The notes: generated by a model not told the origin, from the sequence alone. DNA of 64,000 nt from Sweltsa coloradensis (GCA_024449915.1 JAMZAV010002009.1:54254-118253), one strand, 5' to 3'. Shown: positions 1-14,700, counted from the first letter of the stretch. Made by a program: numbers and translations.

Positions 1-2658
1 CTGTTGCTCCTGGTTGTTACAATTATATGTTGACTTTGGACGTAAAAATATCAAAATCCAGTATGGTAACGTGTATTTTGCAAATACTATTTTTTTTCAG
101 TGTTTAATTACCTGCAAATTGATACATAATTTAGTCATATTTCACTTGCGGTTCGTGTACTGTAGTGCCTTTTTGGTCGGAAAGTGTAGGGTTTTGCTCG
201 CTTGCAATGTTAAAGGATAGGGATTTACTTGATTTTTATTTCGAAAAATCTCCGAAAGTAAGCTGGTAACCCCCATTTTGCTTGGTGTATTATTGAAAAG
301 CACACTATTAAGAGTATATATTATGAATTTCAGCCAAATTTCACTACGAGCAAGTTTCAACGGATCGACTTTAAGACTTTTAGCAGATAGGTCCTAGATG
401 AAAAAAAATCAGCTCAATATAACAATATTTACAATTTCCTACTAATGGACACATTTGGATGGACAGATCCCTATAACAACTCCTTATTTTACTCCCTTCC
501 CAATATAATTCACCTTACAATGTTTTAACACGTAAATTTGCATACGTTTTGGATAGCAATAGTAAGTATTTTCACTGTGACACTCCAGTGGCGCCCCCCG
601 CCACTGGACTTCCCGCTCGGCGCCTGAAACCAGACACCGGCACTCGGGCGTCAGGCAGGCGGCCGGCCACCTACTAAGCTTCTGTTTGTGTTGCCGGTTG
701 TGCGTCAGTCTTTATTCGTAACAAAAATAAAAACGTCGTGACAACCCTTGAAAATTGTGTAACAAATCAACTCGCACCTGTCTTTTAGTACTCGCGCCGC
801 AGGCGAAAAATTTTGAGGTCAGGTTTTATTAAAGAGCGTTTGGTGCGTTTTAGGATAACATAGCGGGCTTAATTCAGTACTGAAAAAATTCAGTATTTAT
901 ACGTGAAAACTCGTAAACCACTTGCAGATAAGATAAGATAAGAACACTGATGGTACAAATCATATGCGCCGCATCAACAAAATGCCCAATGACTTATGTT
1001 CGCGATCGCGTCTTACAATAATGTGTCTGGCTGTTTACTAGGGATGACGAAACCCGACTTTTTTACGACCCGGGTACCCGTCCACATTACCCGCGGGTTA
1101 CCCGGGTAGTAAAACAAAAAAATCGTGTGGGGTGTCTAATGAACTGTGAAGAAAAGCGCTCATCAATTATCGTAATATCTCAGACGTAATGCTGTTCTAC
1201 AAACAATGACGTGCCGATGAAGTAGTATTTCATAATCACGAAAGAGGAACAGCAGCGGGCCGTTAAGATAACACTCACTGTTCGGTTGCATCTGCTCAAG
1301 TCAAGGTCACGACTCACGATGCGTTGGCTCGGGGCGCCGGAAGGGGGGGACTGGAGCCCGAACGAGAGTAAACAAGATAAGGAAAGATTTATCACCATGG
1401 GTGATAGCTTTTAAGTTTTGACTTCTAGCAGATTGAAAACATAAGTGATGTTGTGGTAATTATTTACGCGGTATAATCTCTGGAAGATCGCACAAGTGGT
1501 TAGGCAGGAGGGGGTGGGGGGGCATACTCAGCACACTGCCACAAGTCGGCGGCATGAATCGGCGCTCGATTCAAATTCTCGCAAAAACGATATTTTTGAA
1601 GCACGTCCATAAAAGTTACTCGCAAGAGCCAAATTGTCACTCGCAAAATGCGAGCGTGCGAGTGGGATTTTTCAAGGGTTACGTCGTGACACTGCTTGAT
1701 CAAACTCCTCACGTGTGTGGATCGTTGTTTAAACTTTCAGTCGTCTTCAACGGGTTTAACTTTAATGACATTTGACAATACAACAGTAAGAGAAAATAAT
1801 AATCCCAAAAATTTAAACAAATACATATTGTCATCTCAATTTCACCAGAAAACTAAATCAGTTATGTTCCAACTTACATATCGATGTTATTAACCCTTTA
1901 GTCGCTTAGGCGTACCCGGAAAAAACAGAAAGCTGAGCACTTAAACTCTTCTCCGCGCCAGCCTCAGCGACTTCTCTCAAAAAACAAATGCTACTAAATA
2001 AATACCTATAGGCCTACCTACTCTTTTATTTTATTTTTAGAAATGTGCTAGGCCTATGCATTTTGGAAAATTACATTTAGGCCTATAGGTCACTGAATAA
2101 TTTTTTTCATACTTTTTTACTTACTATTACGGTTGACCCTATTTGTTTTTAGCTTATCTTTGTCAATAAACGTCTTGAAACCTAAACTAGGCATTAAAAT
2201 AAAAAAATTATAAAAATTGTATTTAGTCTACCCACTCAATATAAATATAACTGATTTTCAGTTTTGGAAAATTACATTTTTTATAGGCCACTGAATAATT
2301 TTTTTCATACTTTTTTTTACTTACTATTACGGTTGACCCTATTTGTTTTTAGCTTATCTTTATCAAGAAACGTCTGGAAACCTAAACTAGGCCTTAAAAT
2401 AAAAAAAAAATTATAAAAATTGTATTTAGAGTCTACCCACTCAGTCATATAAATGTAACTGATTTTCAGTGGGGGACAGTAAATCAAAGCGACCAAGCCA
2501 ACCCTGTAGGCCCCTACGCAATCGACGAGTCTACTTGTCATTTATTTGTCATTCTTATGCTAGACTCAGGCTTAAAGTTATTAGAGTAGATTGTTGCAGC
2601 ACCACATTTTGTTATGTTTTACGCTTCTTGCTATAGGCTACCTAATTTTAAATTTTAG
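1..2658. other. Upstream intron of PUS7, no exon recognised
   Basis: I see no open frame here resembling the missing N-terminal part of PUS7, so the 5' exons probably lie left of the window. The exon at 2659 starts with two bases of a split codon, so an upstream exon must exist. The stretch is AT-rich with a GC-rich island around 585-680. At 1039 a sequence starting TAGGGATGAC and rich in GGGTACCCG resembles one end of the hAT-like element at 40672. Around 1640-1690 a sequence ending in TTTTTCAAGGGTT resembles one end of the MITE at 21186. No partner ends were found for either. Confidence 0.5.
2061..2470. repeat. Tandem duplication of ~200 bp (two copies)
   Basis: Copy 1 (2061-2261) and copy 2 (2262-2470) both start TTTTGGAAAATTACATTT and both end CTGATTTTCAGT. 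They share the same internal order of words and differ by small indels in A/T runs. The second copy ends about 190 bp before the first visible PUS7 exon. It ends in a splice-acceptor-like TTTTCAG, but no plausible exon follows. This is a simple local duplication within intron sequence. Confidence 0.85.
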
Positions 2659-2779
2659 CCAAACAAGATGTCCGACTACCTTGGCCAGAAGATAGGCCAG
2701 GAAAATATCTCCACTTTGTTTTGTACAAAGAAAACATGGATACTATGGAAGCAGTGAATTACATCGCAAGCAGATTCAA
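2659..2779 (+). CDS. PUS7: PUS7 exon a (first visible)
   Basis: The acceptor is AATTTTAG just before 2659 and the donor is GTGAGT from 2780. The exon starts with two bases of a split codon and ends two bases into the next. It encodes the start of the catalytic core, including [20 protein letters not shown], the conserved segment just upstream of the catalytic motif. A competing frame with an ATG at 2668 runs into a stop and is not the family frame. Confidence 0.95.
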
Positions 2780-5700
2780 GTGAGTATCAAAATAAGCTAA
2801 ACGTGCATTGGCCTTGTAGGCCTAATGTAGACTTTATCCTACGTTTTGTTGTATCTAGTCCAATTAGGGTTACCAACTTGACCGGAATGAAGCTAAACAT
2901 GCATTGACCTTGTAGGCCTTGTAGACTTGGTATTCTCTACATTTTGGTTGTGTCTAGTATTGCAATTTGGATTTCAAACACCGGAATTCCCTTTCTGGAT
3001 ATGATCTCTTACAACAGGGGATTGGGGGGCATTATTTATTTTCCTTCAACTTTTGATTTCACTCTACCCTGAACTTCCTATTTGTAGGCCTACTTTTGGA
3101 ACCCGGAATCAACTTAGAGAAATGAGTGCCTAGTAGTGATGAGACTGACCTTAAATATAGAGTAGGCCTACCATTAACGTGAAAATTTGTAGTCTCTAGT
3201 GCAAATATTTTCTGATTGAAACGTACGTAGACCCTATATCTTTGACCCCCTGGAAGTTAAAAATTTGGAGGTCAATATGATCCGTAAAGTAGGCCTATAT
3301 GAGCAATTCACTGGATGCATGTTCTAAGAGATTTTTTGAATGTACATTTACAAATTACAGTTACCTAGGGATAATATACATAATAATAATAATATATACA
3401 TATATAATACTATTATATGGGTTTCGATGGGGAAGATCGACTATAGACCCGATATTTGTACTTTGACAAGCTATGGAGAAAAGTTGGGAGATGGGTAGAA
3501 AAATGAGTATGGTCTTCCTAGACATTGAAAAGGCGTATGATAGTGTGCCAAGGAATGTAGTGTGGGAAAGCTTGGAAAGAAAAGGAGTTGACAAAGGACT
3601 GATAGACAGGGTTAGAAGTATGTAGGAGGCCTACAGTACATAGTATGTGAAAGCTGTGTAAAAACACAGTTTGGGATGTCAGGGTGGTTCCAAATAACAA
3701 AAGGGCTGAGGCAGGGAAGTGTGCTGTCACCACTGCTATTTATAATAGTGATGGATGACATACACAACAAGGTAAAGATGGAGGAAACGGAGGAGGTAGA
3801 GGTTATGCTGTTTGCCGATGATTTCGTGGCGTGGCCAGAGTATGAGGAGGTACTCCAGAGATACACAACCTCTGGAAGAGACATTGAAGGCCGGCATGAA
3901 GATAAGCGTGAGCAAGAGCAAGGTTGTTACCATGCCAGGAGAAGGAGACGTAAGGAACTATCATGCAGAGATCAAGATTGGAGAAGAAACCCTGGAAGTG
4001 GTGGAGAGTTTTGGATACCTAGGAAGTGAAATAATGGCAAGCGGGAAGATGAAAAAGGAAATTACCAACAGAATACAAAAGGCCAATAACTTTTACCAGT
4101 GTGTAAAAGGCCTGGCGTGGGATAGGGAAATAACCCATACAGTGCAAGATGACACTATACAAGACCTACTTCATACCGATCCTCACATATGCGGCAGAAC
4201 CACAGAAAGCTGGATTATTGGTGATAGAGAAGAAAGACAAATACAGGCGGCGGAGATGAGATTCCTGAGGAGCACAGTGGGCAAGACAAGAAGAGATAGC
4301 ATTAGAAATATGAACATCAGAGAGATGCTTGGGGAGGAGAAGTTAGCGGCAGGATGGGAAGGACACGGCTGAGATGGTTTGGGCATATGAAACTAATGAT
4401 GGAAGAGAGGATGCCCAGGAGAATGTATGAGAAAAGGATTGAAGGAGGAAGAAGAAGGGTGAGACCAAGGAAGAGATGGAAGGAGACCATAGCAAGAGAC
4501 CTACATAATAGAAGAGAGAGCTGGGAGGATGTTGCAGAGACACAATTGTGGGAGGATAGAAAGAAGTGGAAGAATTTGGTTGCGAAACCCAAGCTGACGC
4601 TGCCAGAAGTAGGAAACGGCAATGGTTAATGATGATGATGATGATGATGATGAATTACCTACTATGCAAAATTCATCCAACACGATTTTGTTTTATTTTG
4701 TACGTTAGTGCATCTTCCAAGGCAATTACCTTCACAAAGTAGCAACAAACAGTCTTAACAGCAAACAAGTAGGTAAGCTTACAAGGAAAACTTCAATTCT
4801 AGAAGATAAACAATGCTTTTGGAATCCTCGTACTATTAATATGTAGGCCTCCGCCTAGACGTAATTTGACATTTTTACAAATTCCGGACAATGTGCCGTC
4901 CGGAACAAAGCAATTCCTCCATCCGGACAAACACATTGAAATCCGGGTTGTCCGTAGAAATTCCGGACAGTAGGCAACCCTAGAAGTCCAATATGAAAAA
5001 AATGACTCCCAATAATAATTGATTGGAACTAAATTGATGAATTTGGAATCAAATCTAGAACTGTTCTACTACTCAAGATGCAGTAAACATGAAAGGTTAC
5101 ATATCGGCCTCTTTACCCTGTTTTGCAGACGAAGTTGATCTTGAGAAAAGAGGAAGCTATAAACCGACGGTGAACTACGGTATTATAAAGACCATTAGGC
5201 CCTACGACTTAAAAACAATAAGTTTAGGCCTAGGGCTTATGATACAATTTCAATTCCTAGATTTTTTTAAACTTTCAGAAAAAAATATTTATACTAGGGC
5301 CTACCTTGTACTAAGTGGTTTAACCAATGAGATAGTAATATGTGTAGGCCTATTGCGATGGTCCATTCGTATTTAAAAAAAAACACTTGTGTAGGCCTAG
5401 TAGTAGTTGATATAGGGCCTAGGTTGTATTTGAGAAGTTTTGTTTTAAACATTAATTTTAATTTCAATGTAGTACTATTATAAATATTCGATTGAGAGTT
5501 ATTCTGTATCATAAGGCAACAGTGTCAGCTGGAGAGAGACCAATACAGGTTTATTATAAGTATTATTACCTACCTACTAGGAAAACGCTTAAGTTCCGCC
5601 GCATTGATGGATCACATAGGCCTATGCCGTTTGCCCGGTAGCGTGCGAACAAACAGACAGAAAAACAAAAAAACATTGGAGCTAAATTTTTTGAGGGGTC

Positions 5701-8700
5701 AGTGAAATTGAAGTCTTTGCTTCGCTCATCCAACTATAGGTAGGGCATTAGAAAGTAAATTTAAGGGAATATTGGTATTGAAGAAGGGCACACAAGTCTT
5801 GACCACAAGAAAAGAGGTCATAGCAGCCGGAATAGCCCTTATGGGAGTAGGGCCTACAGACAGCTACAGGCAGGTGTATTCTGAACCTCCTTGCTCATTG
5901 ACAGCCTAACGTACCAAGGGGATTCAACCAGATAAATGGGATTTTATTTTTATCTGGATATGTGTGGTGCCAAAGGGATTCAACAGGATTAAACAGGATT
6001 TTATTTTTAACTTGATATCAGTCAAACGTCATTACAACGAACACCAAGGGACCTCGCATTTTTACTTAAGATGATCATTTCGTTAAAATGATCAGTCACC
6101 TTTTAAAAAAAATAATCAATCCTCGGTCTCTTTTTTATTCAAAAAGTTCACTGTGAGACCTACGACAAGCGTACGACGAGAGATACGGAGCGTGAAGCTT
6201 CGCCCCTGGAGTGGAGGCAGCTTGCATTGCATGCAAATATTGCAGTGAAAAACTCTCGTCACACGTGTTTTTGTGCAGCCTAAGTTGGCTTCTGATGTAT
6301 CGTGCGGGAGTAACATCAAGTCCACTGCGAGACCTACAACACGCATATGATGCGAGATACGGAGCGCGAAGCTTCGCCCCCGAAGTGAAGGAATTTTATT
6401 TTAAACTGATTGTAACTGATAGTGACGGGTACTAGAACCAAGGAGATTCAACAGGATTAAACTGGATTTTAGCCCACCTAGGCCCTAGGTCCCTAGCAAG
6501 TATACAATATTTAGTTGGCCAGTGACACATTACTTGATTTGTCGCGGGCTACACATGCACATTACCAGCCTACTCAACTTACCATCTGCATATTTAACTA
6601 CTAACCAGTATATCTTACTTACTATTCACTGTAATTTTTGTTCTACAGGATGAATCCGAGCATGGTGACTTACGCAGGAACGAAAGACAAACGAGCTATG
6701 ACTAGCCAGCTGGTAGCAATGTACAAAGTGGAACCATCACGATTAAAAGAGAAGTGTATTAAACAGAAGAGAATCACCTTAGGCAACTTTGAATTCAAAC
6801 CCGAGCCGTTGAAGTTGGGCAGCCTCCAAGGCAATCGCTTCAGAATAACGCTTAGGTAAAACTTATTTTCAAAACGTTCACAGAAACGTTCTACGTTATT
6901 TAGTGAAATATTAATAGGCCTAGGGCCCTAGATATTTAAAAACAAAACAATTTGCAGGCAACTAAAATACCTATAAAATCAGAATTACTAGTAGCCCAGT
7001 AAAGGCTCGATCTGAAATTATTAGGCCTAGGTAAATAGATTCAGATTCAGAAAAATGTTTATTCTCAATAAAATTAGATAGGCAGGCCTAGGCTACATAG
7101 AACAAACACAATAGAAGAGAATAATCGAGAGAAGCTCACATAAGCACAGTGCTCGTGTGTGGCCAGTTACAAGACATGTTAAATTCATAATAATTACAAG
7201 ATGTCAGCAAAGTTATAGTTTAAATTAATAGTAGGCCTATGTACAATATGAAAAAATATATAGGCCTGGCCTATGCAAGGAAGCAATTTATATGGTAAAA
7301 ATTCTTAACTTAACATTGAATTGTTTTTTACCTGGATCCAGGTACCTAATGCTAGAGACTTAAAACTAAACTAAACTAAAGGAATAGACAAAGGAATTAT
7401 TATAAAAAAATAAAAAATAAATCTATCCTTGAGACTAAGACAAGTAATAGGCTAGAACTGATTGGGCATTATGATTGTTGTTTAAACCTTTTTCAAAGAG
7501 CCATTTCTTCACGTTATTTTTAAAAGAATGTCACATGCCTAGCTAAGGCCTAGGCCTGCGTCAGGTATCATATTCATATTATGCAATTTAAATTTAATAA
7601 TGTTTTTCTTCAGGAATGTGACTGGAACTGATGAACAAATCGAACAATCAATGACGAGTTTAAAAGAAAATGGTTTTATAAACTACTATGGCCTGCAGAG
7701 ATTTGGTAACAACTCTGAAATTCCTACCTATGATATCGGCCGAGAGTTGCTACTTGGTAACTGGAAGAAAGTAGGTGCTCAATGTTATTACTTTTACTAC
7801 CGGGTACCAGTAATCTTATTCTAGACGTAGCCCCACTAACATACTTCAGTACCGTAGCAGTAAGTTTATTTAGCAAATAAGCTATTTTTCACTGATACAT
7901 TGTAAAATAATTCTAGGAACACCACTAGTAGGCCTACTTATTATACCGGCACAGTCTACGTAAGCATTACCAACATGCATCATGCATGCACAGTAGGCCT
8001 ACCTACCAAGATTAAGTCTAATTATATAACAATGAAAACATTACAATTTAATAACTATGAAGTTGTCTACATATAAAATAGGTGACGAACAAATTAAACT
8101 TTAAAATTGCTATTCTATTGATTGTCCCAGAATCCCTGGCTTTGAGGGATTTATGGGAGACCGGCCGTGCCAGTCAGGCTTGATACCGGGCTCTTATGAT
8201 CTTGGCTTGTTTATAGGTGGTTGAACTAATCCTGAAACCTCGCCGCAACGATAGCAACTTGGAGGTAAACCACGCCCGCCAGGTTTGGTGGGAGACCGGC
8301 CGTGCCAGTCAGGCATTCAACATCATGAATCGACAAGACTACTCAATAGAAGGTAGGCTCATTGGCCACTTGAATGGTGTAATTAGCATCGGGGATGCAC
8401 AATGATGAAATACAAATTATCAATAATCGTAAAGTTGACTGCATTCGTCATCATTATTCATCACCGTTTTCTAATTCTAGCAGGGTCAGCTTTGGTTTTG
8501 CAACCAAATTTTCCTTTCATTCTATCCTCCCAAAAAACAGTGAATCCTCTATTCATCAAGCCCACCAGGGTGCTGAAAGTGCAGTGCTAAATCGTGTGAC
8601 AGTGTACCTGCAACTGTTTTGAGTCGAGTATAGTTCTCAGGCCACCCAGAAGAGTGTCATCGTCGCTTTTTGCGTGAAGTCTATGACTTATTGACTTATC

Positions 8701-11700
8701 GTCAACTTATCGATAAGTCGTGAAATATAGGTCGATACAATGGTGGTTTACTTCAAAAGATTGATAAAACACAAGTTTTAGAAACGCACGTAAAAGTCAC
8801 ATGGCGAGCACAATTTCAATTGAAAGTAAAACAGAGTTTCTAGGCATCCACATAATATTTAGTTTAAAATAGGGATTGGCCGATTCATAAAATTTGCCGA
8901 TCCGATTCCGATTACTGGAAAAACCTATCCGATTACCGATTCTTCAACCGATTGCGCGACAGTCATTGTGCTACACAACATCTTGCAAACCTCGACGTCT
9001 GGCACCTGACCGTAAGAAGATTGTATCGCCGTCCGGCCTATTACTGTTTCAAATTTAAAAATACGCGCGCTGGTCTAGCTCTAGCACAAGAAACTTTTTG
9101 TAGAAAACTAACTTATCAAACAAATTAAACAAAACACAGACACAAAACAATGACATTCCCCCGACACCAACATAGATGTTTTAATCTCACCAAGACAAAA
9201 ACACCCATTGCTTACCAGGACCCCCCCTTGTCCTTCGGAGGTGTGGGCGCGGCTGGGCTGCGGCGTCCTCTCTCTCGGTTGGTAGGCAGGCGCACTAAGC
9301 TAGGTCCAGGTTCCCCGGAGTCTTAGTAATTTAATATTTAAAGCTTGCTGATGGCTTGTCATGATTTGTGGAACACAATAGGTTAAGAAAGGAAGTGGGT
9401 CCCCCTCATACAACTTAGACTGATTGAGATTCAGGTTGCAAGTTTACTTGTGAGAAAACAAACATGTTTCATATAAAAGAGCGAGTGAATTTAGCTTGGA
9501 TCCAAGAAATAGAATTAAAAACCTCCCCTTATGACAATGGTGATACAGGTGTTACATAAAAATTTGCATAATAAATAAAAATAATGGTTGCTTTTGTACT
9601 CAACACTTATCCATAGTCCGGTCGTTGGTATTTACGGAGATTGTACGAAGCGTAGCTCTGAAGAAAGGGACGGGGCGCGATGGCTTCAAGCGGGTGCTTG
9701 AGTGATGGCCTCGCGCGGGCAAGGGCGGACCAAGCGTCCGATCGGCGGTGGCGCTCGCTCAAGGTGCGGATGGCGTCCTAGACCTCCAGCTTCCCGCGGC
9801 GTCTCCAGCTCGTCGGCGTCCTATCTTGATTGGCGTCCCCTTCGGCGTCTTCGGCGTAGCCAGGCGGATAGCCTAGAAGCTAGCCAAGCCTATTGACTGT
9901 ACACAGTCGGCTTACCCTCGTAGCGTGGTTCCTCGAACCACCACGTTTCCCAACATCGGATGTGGACAACCCAGTAACTCGGGTTAGGGACAAGTATGAG
10001 ATATGTAAATGATTATGCAGTAGGATTAAGTAAGGTTATGATGAATTGCGGGTGAGGTTAAGGTCAAGAGTGTACCGTGTCGCAGCCAGGTTGTCGATTG
10101 TAGTTGAGGAGCTACCATGACGGCTTCATGGTAGAGGCTCCTGCCCTACTATGTGGTGTAATCTTGTGAAACAACGATCTAAACACTCGCCACAAATCTA
10201 ATTCCGATGCCCACAGGCAGTTGAACTGGTATAATTGCCATTATGGCCACTTTTTGATACAGATCCGCGGTGGAGTCGACGAAAATGCGCGCACAAACTC
10301 TTCCTTGATCTTACACACCCTCACAGTTCGACAGCTCAACCTTCACTGGCGGCTCTGCGCATCCCCAGCAGTAGCGTCCTCCAAGCTGGCCCACACACGT
10401 AGGCGTGCAACGCTTTCCTTGGGCGATCGCACCCCCTATTGGCCAGAGCGCGGGCCTTGACCCTCTAGGCCAATCCACACTCGTTATTTAATTTATTTAA
10501 CATTTGAATTTTTGGAAATTTTCCACTCTAACGTCGACTCACTGGCCTACGTGACAAACACAGCATCGGCCTAAAAACATCGCTCAACTGCGATCGCCTC
10601 AGGGCCTGGCTTCAAGACCACTGTAACGTTACAGCCCTACCCCTTGTATTTTTATATTTTTCACTGTTTTAAATCTATCTATGTATTTCATATCATGTGG
10701 AACTTTCAATATTTTCAAGGCCTTAAGTCATATTTTTCTAACAAGTGTTCAAGCCAGTGTGAATATGCATCTAGGCATGCAAAGGCCAACCTTAGGGTTG
10801 AAGGTGTGGAATGTGAAGTTGTGGAGCCGAGGCTCATGTTTTTGGTTTCGGGTTTACCAGAGTGGCCTAGAAGTGACGTCACCCCATGTTAAATACGGAA
10901 CGTCCTGGAAAAGTGCGTTGGCTTCAACTTTCGACGGCAGCGAGCAAGGGTTGAGGAATGCGGCAAGCATAAATGGCAACGTTGGTGACAAAACCAACGG
11001 AAATGTGTATTTTTGTTGAAGTTTGTAGTCGACGAATCGCGAACCCAGAACGACCCGCGGAAGTTTGAATCAAGAAGACTGACCAATGGCAGTGTCCGGA
11101 GAGACACACGTGACCGGATGGCGAGGCCGAGCAGAAACCCCGGACGAGGCGAGGCAGGCAGGAACATCCACCTCGATCACAGTGGGTCACGCTTTGGAAC
11201 CGGACGGTCGAGTCCGAGGGTGCACGTGTGAGTGCCAGCGTGGTGTCCCACCCTGCGAGAGCCAGCATGGTCGTGGAGCCTCCGTCTATCACGGAGTGGC
11301 CGACCAGGGCTAGGGAGTTGGTCTTTTTCTAACCTTTTTTTATTCTTGTGAAACTTATTCGGAAGAATCCGACGCGTTTTTGGTGTACCCTATGTAAAGG
11401 GAACCGACAACAGTACGTCTAACAATGACGACCCGGCGAAGTGCACGGTAATTTCTAAACAACTACAGAGTTGCGGGGAGCATGAGCTCACATCAAGTTT
11501 ACAGTTCCTGTCTTCGGATTGGCTTTGCGGTGTCGAGATAGGGTGCACGTGTTAGTGCCAATAAAGTATAAGACCACGTGGTGAGTAAACACCACGATGC
11601 TAGACCAAGGGCATCTCTCCCTCTACGAGAACATCCAGGGGCTGTGGTAAGCTAGATTAAACATTCTGGGCGAGTAGCCGAGAAGGAAGCAGTAGGACGC

Positions 11701-14700
11701 CAGGTCCGCGTCCGCCACTGGACGCCTTCCCCGTAGGCTAGGCCTACCTACGCGCCGGAGCGCGTCGACGCTTGCAGCCACATCATTCCCCCCCCCCCTC
11801 TTCACTCAAGACCAAGGAACAGGATCGGACTTTGGAGTGGGATAGAGAGGACTTGGATGAGTAGAGCTTTGGTGTTTGCTTGTATTTTATTGTAACCCTG
11901 GTATCTCATGTGTGTATTTTCTTTTGCCTAAATTCGGATCCGATTGCTAACTTCATTTGAAACCTAAATTCATTGTTGTAACTTAAATTCATTGTTGAAC
12001 CAGTAAAGTCCACTTAAAGTACTCAGCTTTTCACTTCATAGTGCATGTTTGCCCCCTGTTTTCCTCAACTCATAGCGTAGTGTTTTGCTAGGACCCTCAG
12101 TCCACCCCACGCCGCTTCTCGGGTGGTTGCCTCACTTTCAGCAGCAGTGCCTGGGGCCCCAGAACGAGCGTGGAAGGCGAATTCACGACGGCGTGGCTCA
12201 CCACTAGCGTGCCTGATAAGGTGGGTTCTCTACCCCAGTGGGTAGTGTACTAGACCGTGCTGGGTTGCACTGTCGGTACACTCTGGTTGTTGTGTTTGTG
12301 TATTTTTGTGTTTTTCGATTTGCATTTTGTGTCTCTCGGTTCATGTTAGTCTCATTCTCTCGCGAGCTAAGCTTAGGGCAGGTTGGCGAGTCAGGCAATA
12401 GAGGTAGGACGGGTGACCTTCACCTACACCACCCCCGACCTAAAGTGACTCCAGTTGGAGAGTCACGAGTGAATCACACTCTGGCGCTGGTCGGGTCCTT
12501 CGGGCAAGGTGGTGTCGGTAAAAGGTTGCGACGTGACTTCATAGGCGGGTTAGACCACGTAGGGCGTAAGGTGGTAAAGCGCAAGGACGTGAAGTCACAA
12601 AGTGGCGCCCAAGCCGTGGGGCACGAGGTAGGACCTACCCATCGTCACCACGACCCGAGACGTACAAGTCAAGTCAGTAGATCACGTTGGTCGCGAATCG
12701 AGACGTTCATCAACGGACAAGATGGCGGACAGCCGCAAATCGAGGGGTAGCAACAATGTAGAGGTACCGGCCATGTTTGTAGAACCAGGAGTGGTGTATG
12801 TACGCGAAACCGAGCAGGGCGAACAGGAAGTGCTACGGGACTGTTCCTTCAATGGCGAATCGGGCGCAGAAACCGGAGAGTTGACGACCACGGTGGAGTC
12901 TGAGAACGAGAGCATGGAGACCGAGCCTGGGGCGTGTCTAGAGGGCACCGAGTACGTCACGAGGCGCGAACTAGGGGAAAACCTAGACAGGGTGTGCGCG
13001 GAGCAGACGACATGCTACAAGAGTGACTTGGCGGGCTTTTTCGCGATGCTGGAAGCAAGTTGGAAGCGAGAGAGCGAGGCGCGAGAGAGGAGGTACGCGA
13101 AAGCGGACGCGGAGCGCGAGGCGCGTTGGACAGAGAGAGACAGGCAGTGGACAGGTTACGAGCGCGAGCGGAAAGAGAGACAGGCTCGGACCGATGAGGA
13201 AATGGGAGCTGCAGCCAAGAGAGCGCAAGACAATCTGTTGACACGGACGGCCGTCCTCGATAAAAAGATTAGCCAGGTGGCACAATCGGTGACCGAAGTA
13301 GGAGAAACTGTCAAAGCCGAGCTAGAGGCAATCAACGCCACGATCGTGGACAAGGTAGAAGTGAGCGTGCAAGACGCCACCACCGAAACGCGCGACGCCG
13401 TAGCAAGCCTAAGTGGCAACGTCGTGATGTTGGCGGAGCAGCTGGCAACGATGCGCAGCCAGGTCGCGGAGAGCGCGAGAGAAGAGAGCGCGAGAGAGAA
13501 TAGCGCGAGAGAGCGAGGCGAGGAGAGAAAGAGAGAGGCGCGCGTCGCGACGGTACCGAACGAACGGTGGACCGATAAGAGAGTCGAGAGCGATCGGGGT
13601 AATCGAGATGTCCAGGAAGTGCTTATCGAAGCGAGACGTAGCAAGACGTATGGGTACGGTATGTGCCGAATCAAAGAAAGCACCTGGAGGGATTGGTACC
13701 CGACCACAAGAAGTGTGGCGAGTGTACACCGCATAACAACTTCAAAGTTGTTCATGTTTGGACCGGAAGCAGGGGCCGTGTCGGCACAGCTGGACCCGAG
13801 CGCCACTGAAGGTTGGCTAATGACCGTAGTGTTGGAAAGAAGACACGTAGCTGTGTGGGTGTCAGGCCGCACTAAAACACTGGACAGTGGTGGAGGTAGC
13901 CAAACCCGGGTGAGAACGGAAAATTTAATGATTTTCACACAGGAGACGAGAGTGAAAATGAAATGTGCATTTCCGACTCACTGCCCCGCGTCAAAGAGAC
14001 TCATGAAGAGATCGCGGCACAAAAATCGCCAGACGATAGACAGACAACCACCCGACTGTTAGCCAAGAGAGCTCGAGGGTAGGAAACCGGATCTATGTCA
14101 AGAAAGCCTAAGTGCTCACTAGATCGCGGAATAGTTTTAGCTGTCTAGTTTTAGTAAGTTGCGTCAGCGCGTCTCCGAGCAGGGAAGACTGGGGGGTAGT
14201 CCCTCCCCCACACCCCGGAACACAAGCGAGAGAGAGCTTGGAGGGTAGACCCGGACCTAGCGTCAAGAAGGCTTAAGTGCTCACCTAGGATCACGGAGGA
14301 AGTGAATTGTTTTATAATGTGCATTATCTTAGAATAGATATGTAAAGTGACCCTTATACCGGGAGTGCCATAGCTGGTGTAAATGCCTTTGAGCTGACCA
14401 AGGAGCACGGTACCGTAAGGGGTTGAGTAACGTTAAGTACGTACGGCGAGTTGTGATGCTGGAAGCAACTGTCAGGTCACCCGCAGTACAAGTGAACCAG
14501 GCTGCACGGGGTTGTCAGGTGGCACCCACGGCGATAAAGTGGCAAGGGGATGCAGAGGACACCCAAGGCGACCTAGGTGGCACGTACTAGGGGACGCTCA
14601 GAAGACAATGTTGCAGTGTACAAAGTAACACCCAAGGCAACGTGAAGGGGGTGTACAATGTAGTTAACCTCAAGAAGTATGTACAGAAGTCCGACGCGTA

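Noticed and set aside
8217..8405. Reading exon d through to the TAA at 8403
   Set aside because: The extension past 8352 has no PUS7 similarity, whereas splicing at GTAGGC joins exactly to exon e in frame.
12238..12750. 170-residue frame across the end of the 5' LTR
   Set aside because: It crosses the LTR border and primer-binding site, and the matching 3' LTR frame is shifted by indels; no domain is visible.
13156..13938. 260-residue open frame on the - strand opposite the gag-like ORF
   Set aside because: It is the antisense of Arg/Glu-rich codons, Ser/Leu-rich with no domain, and typical shadow of a GC-rich coding region.
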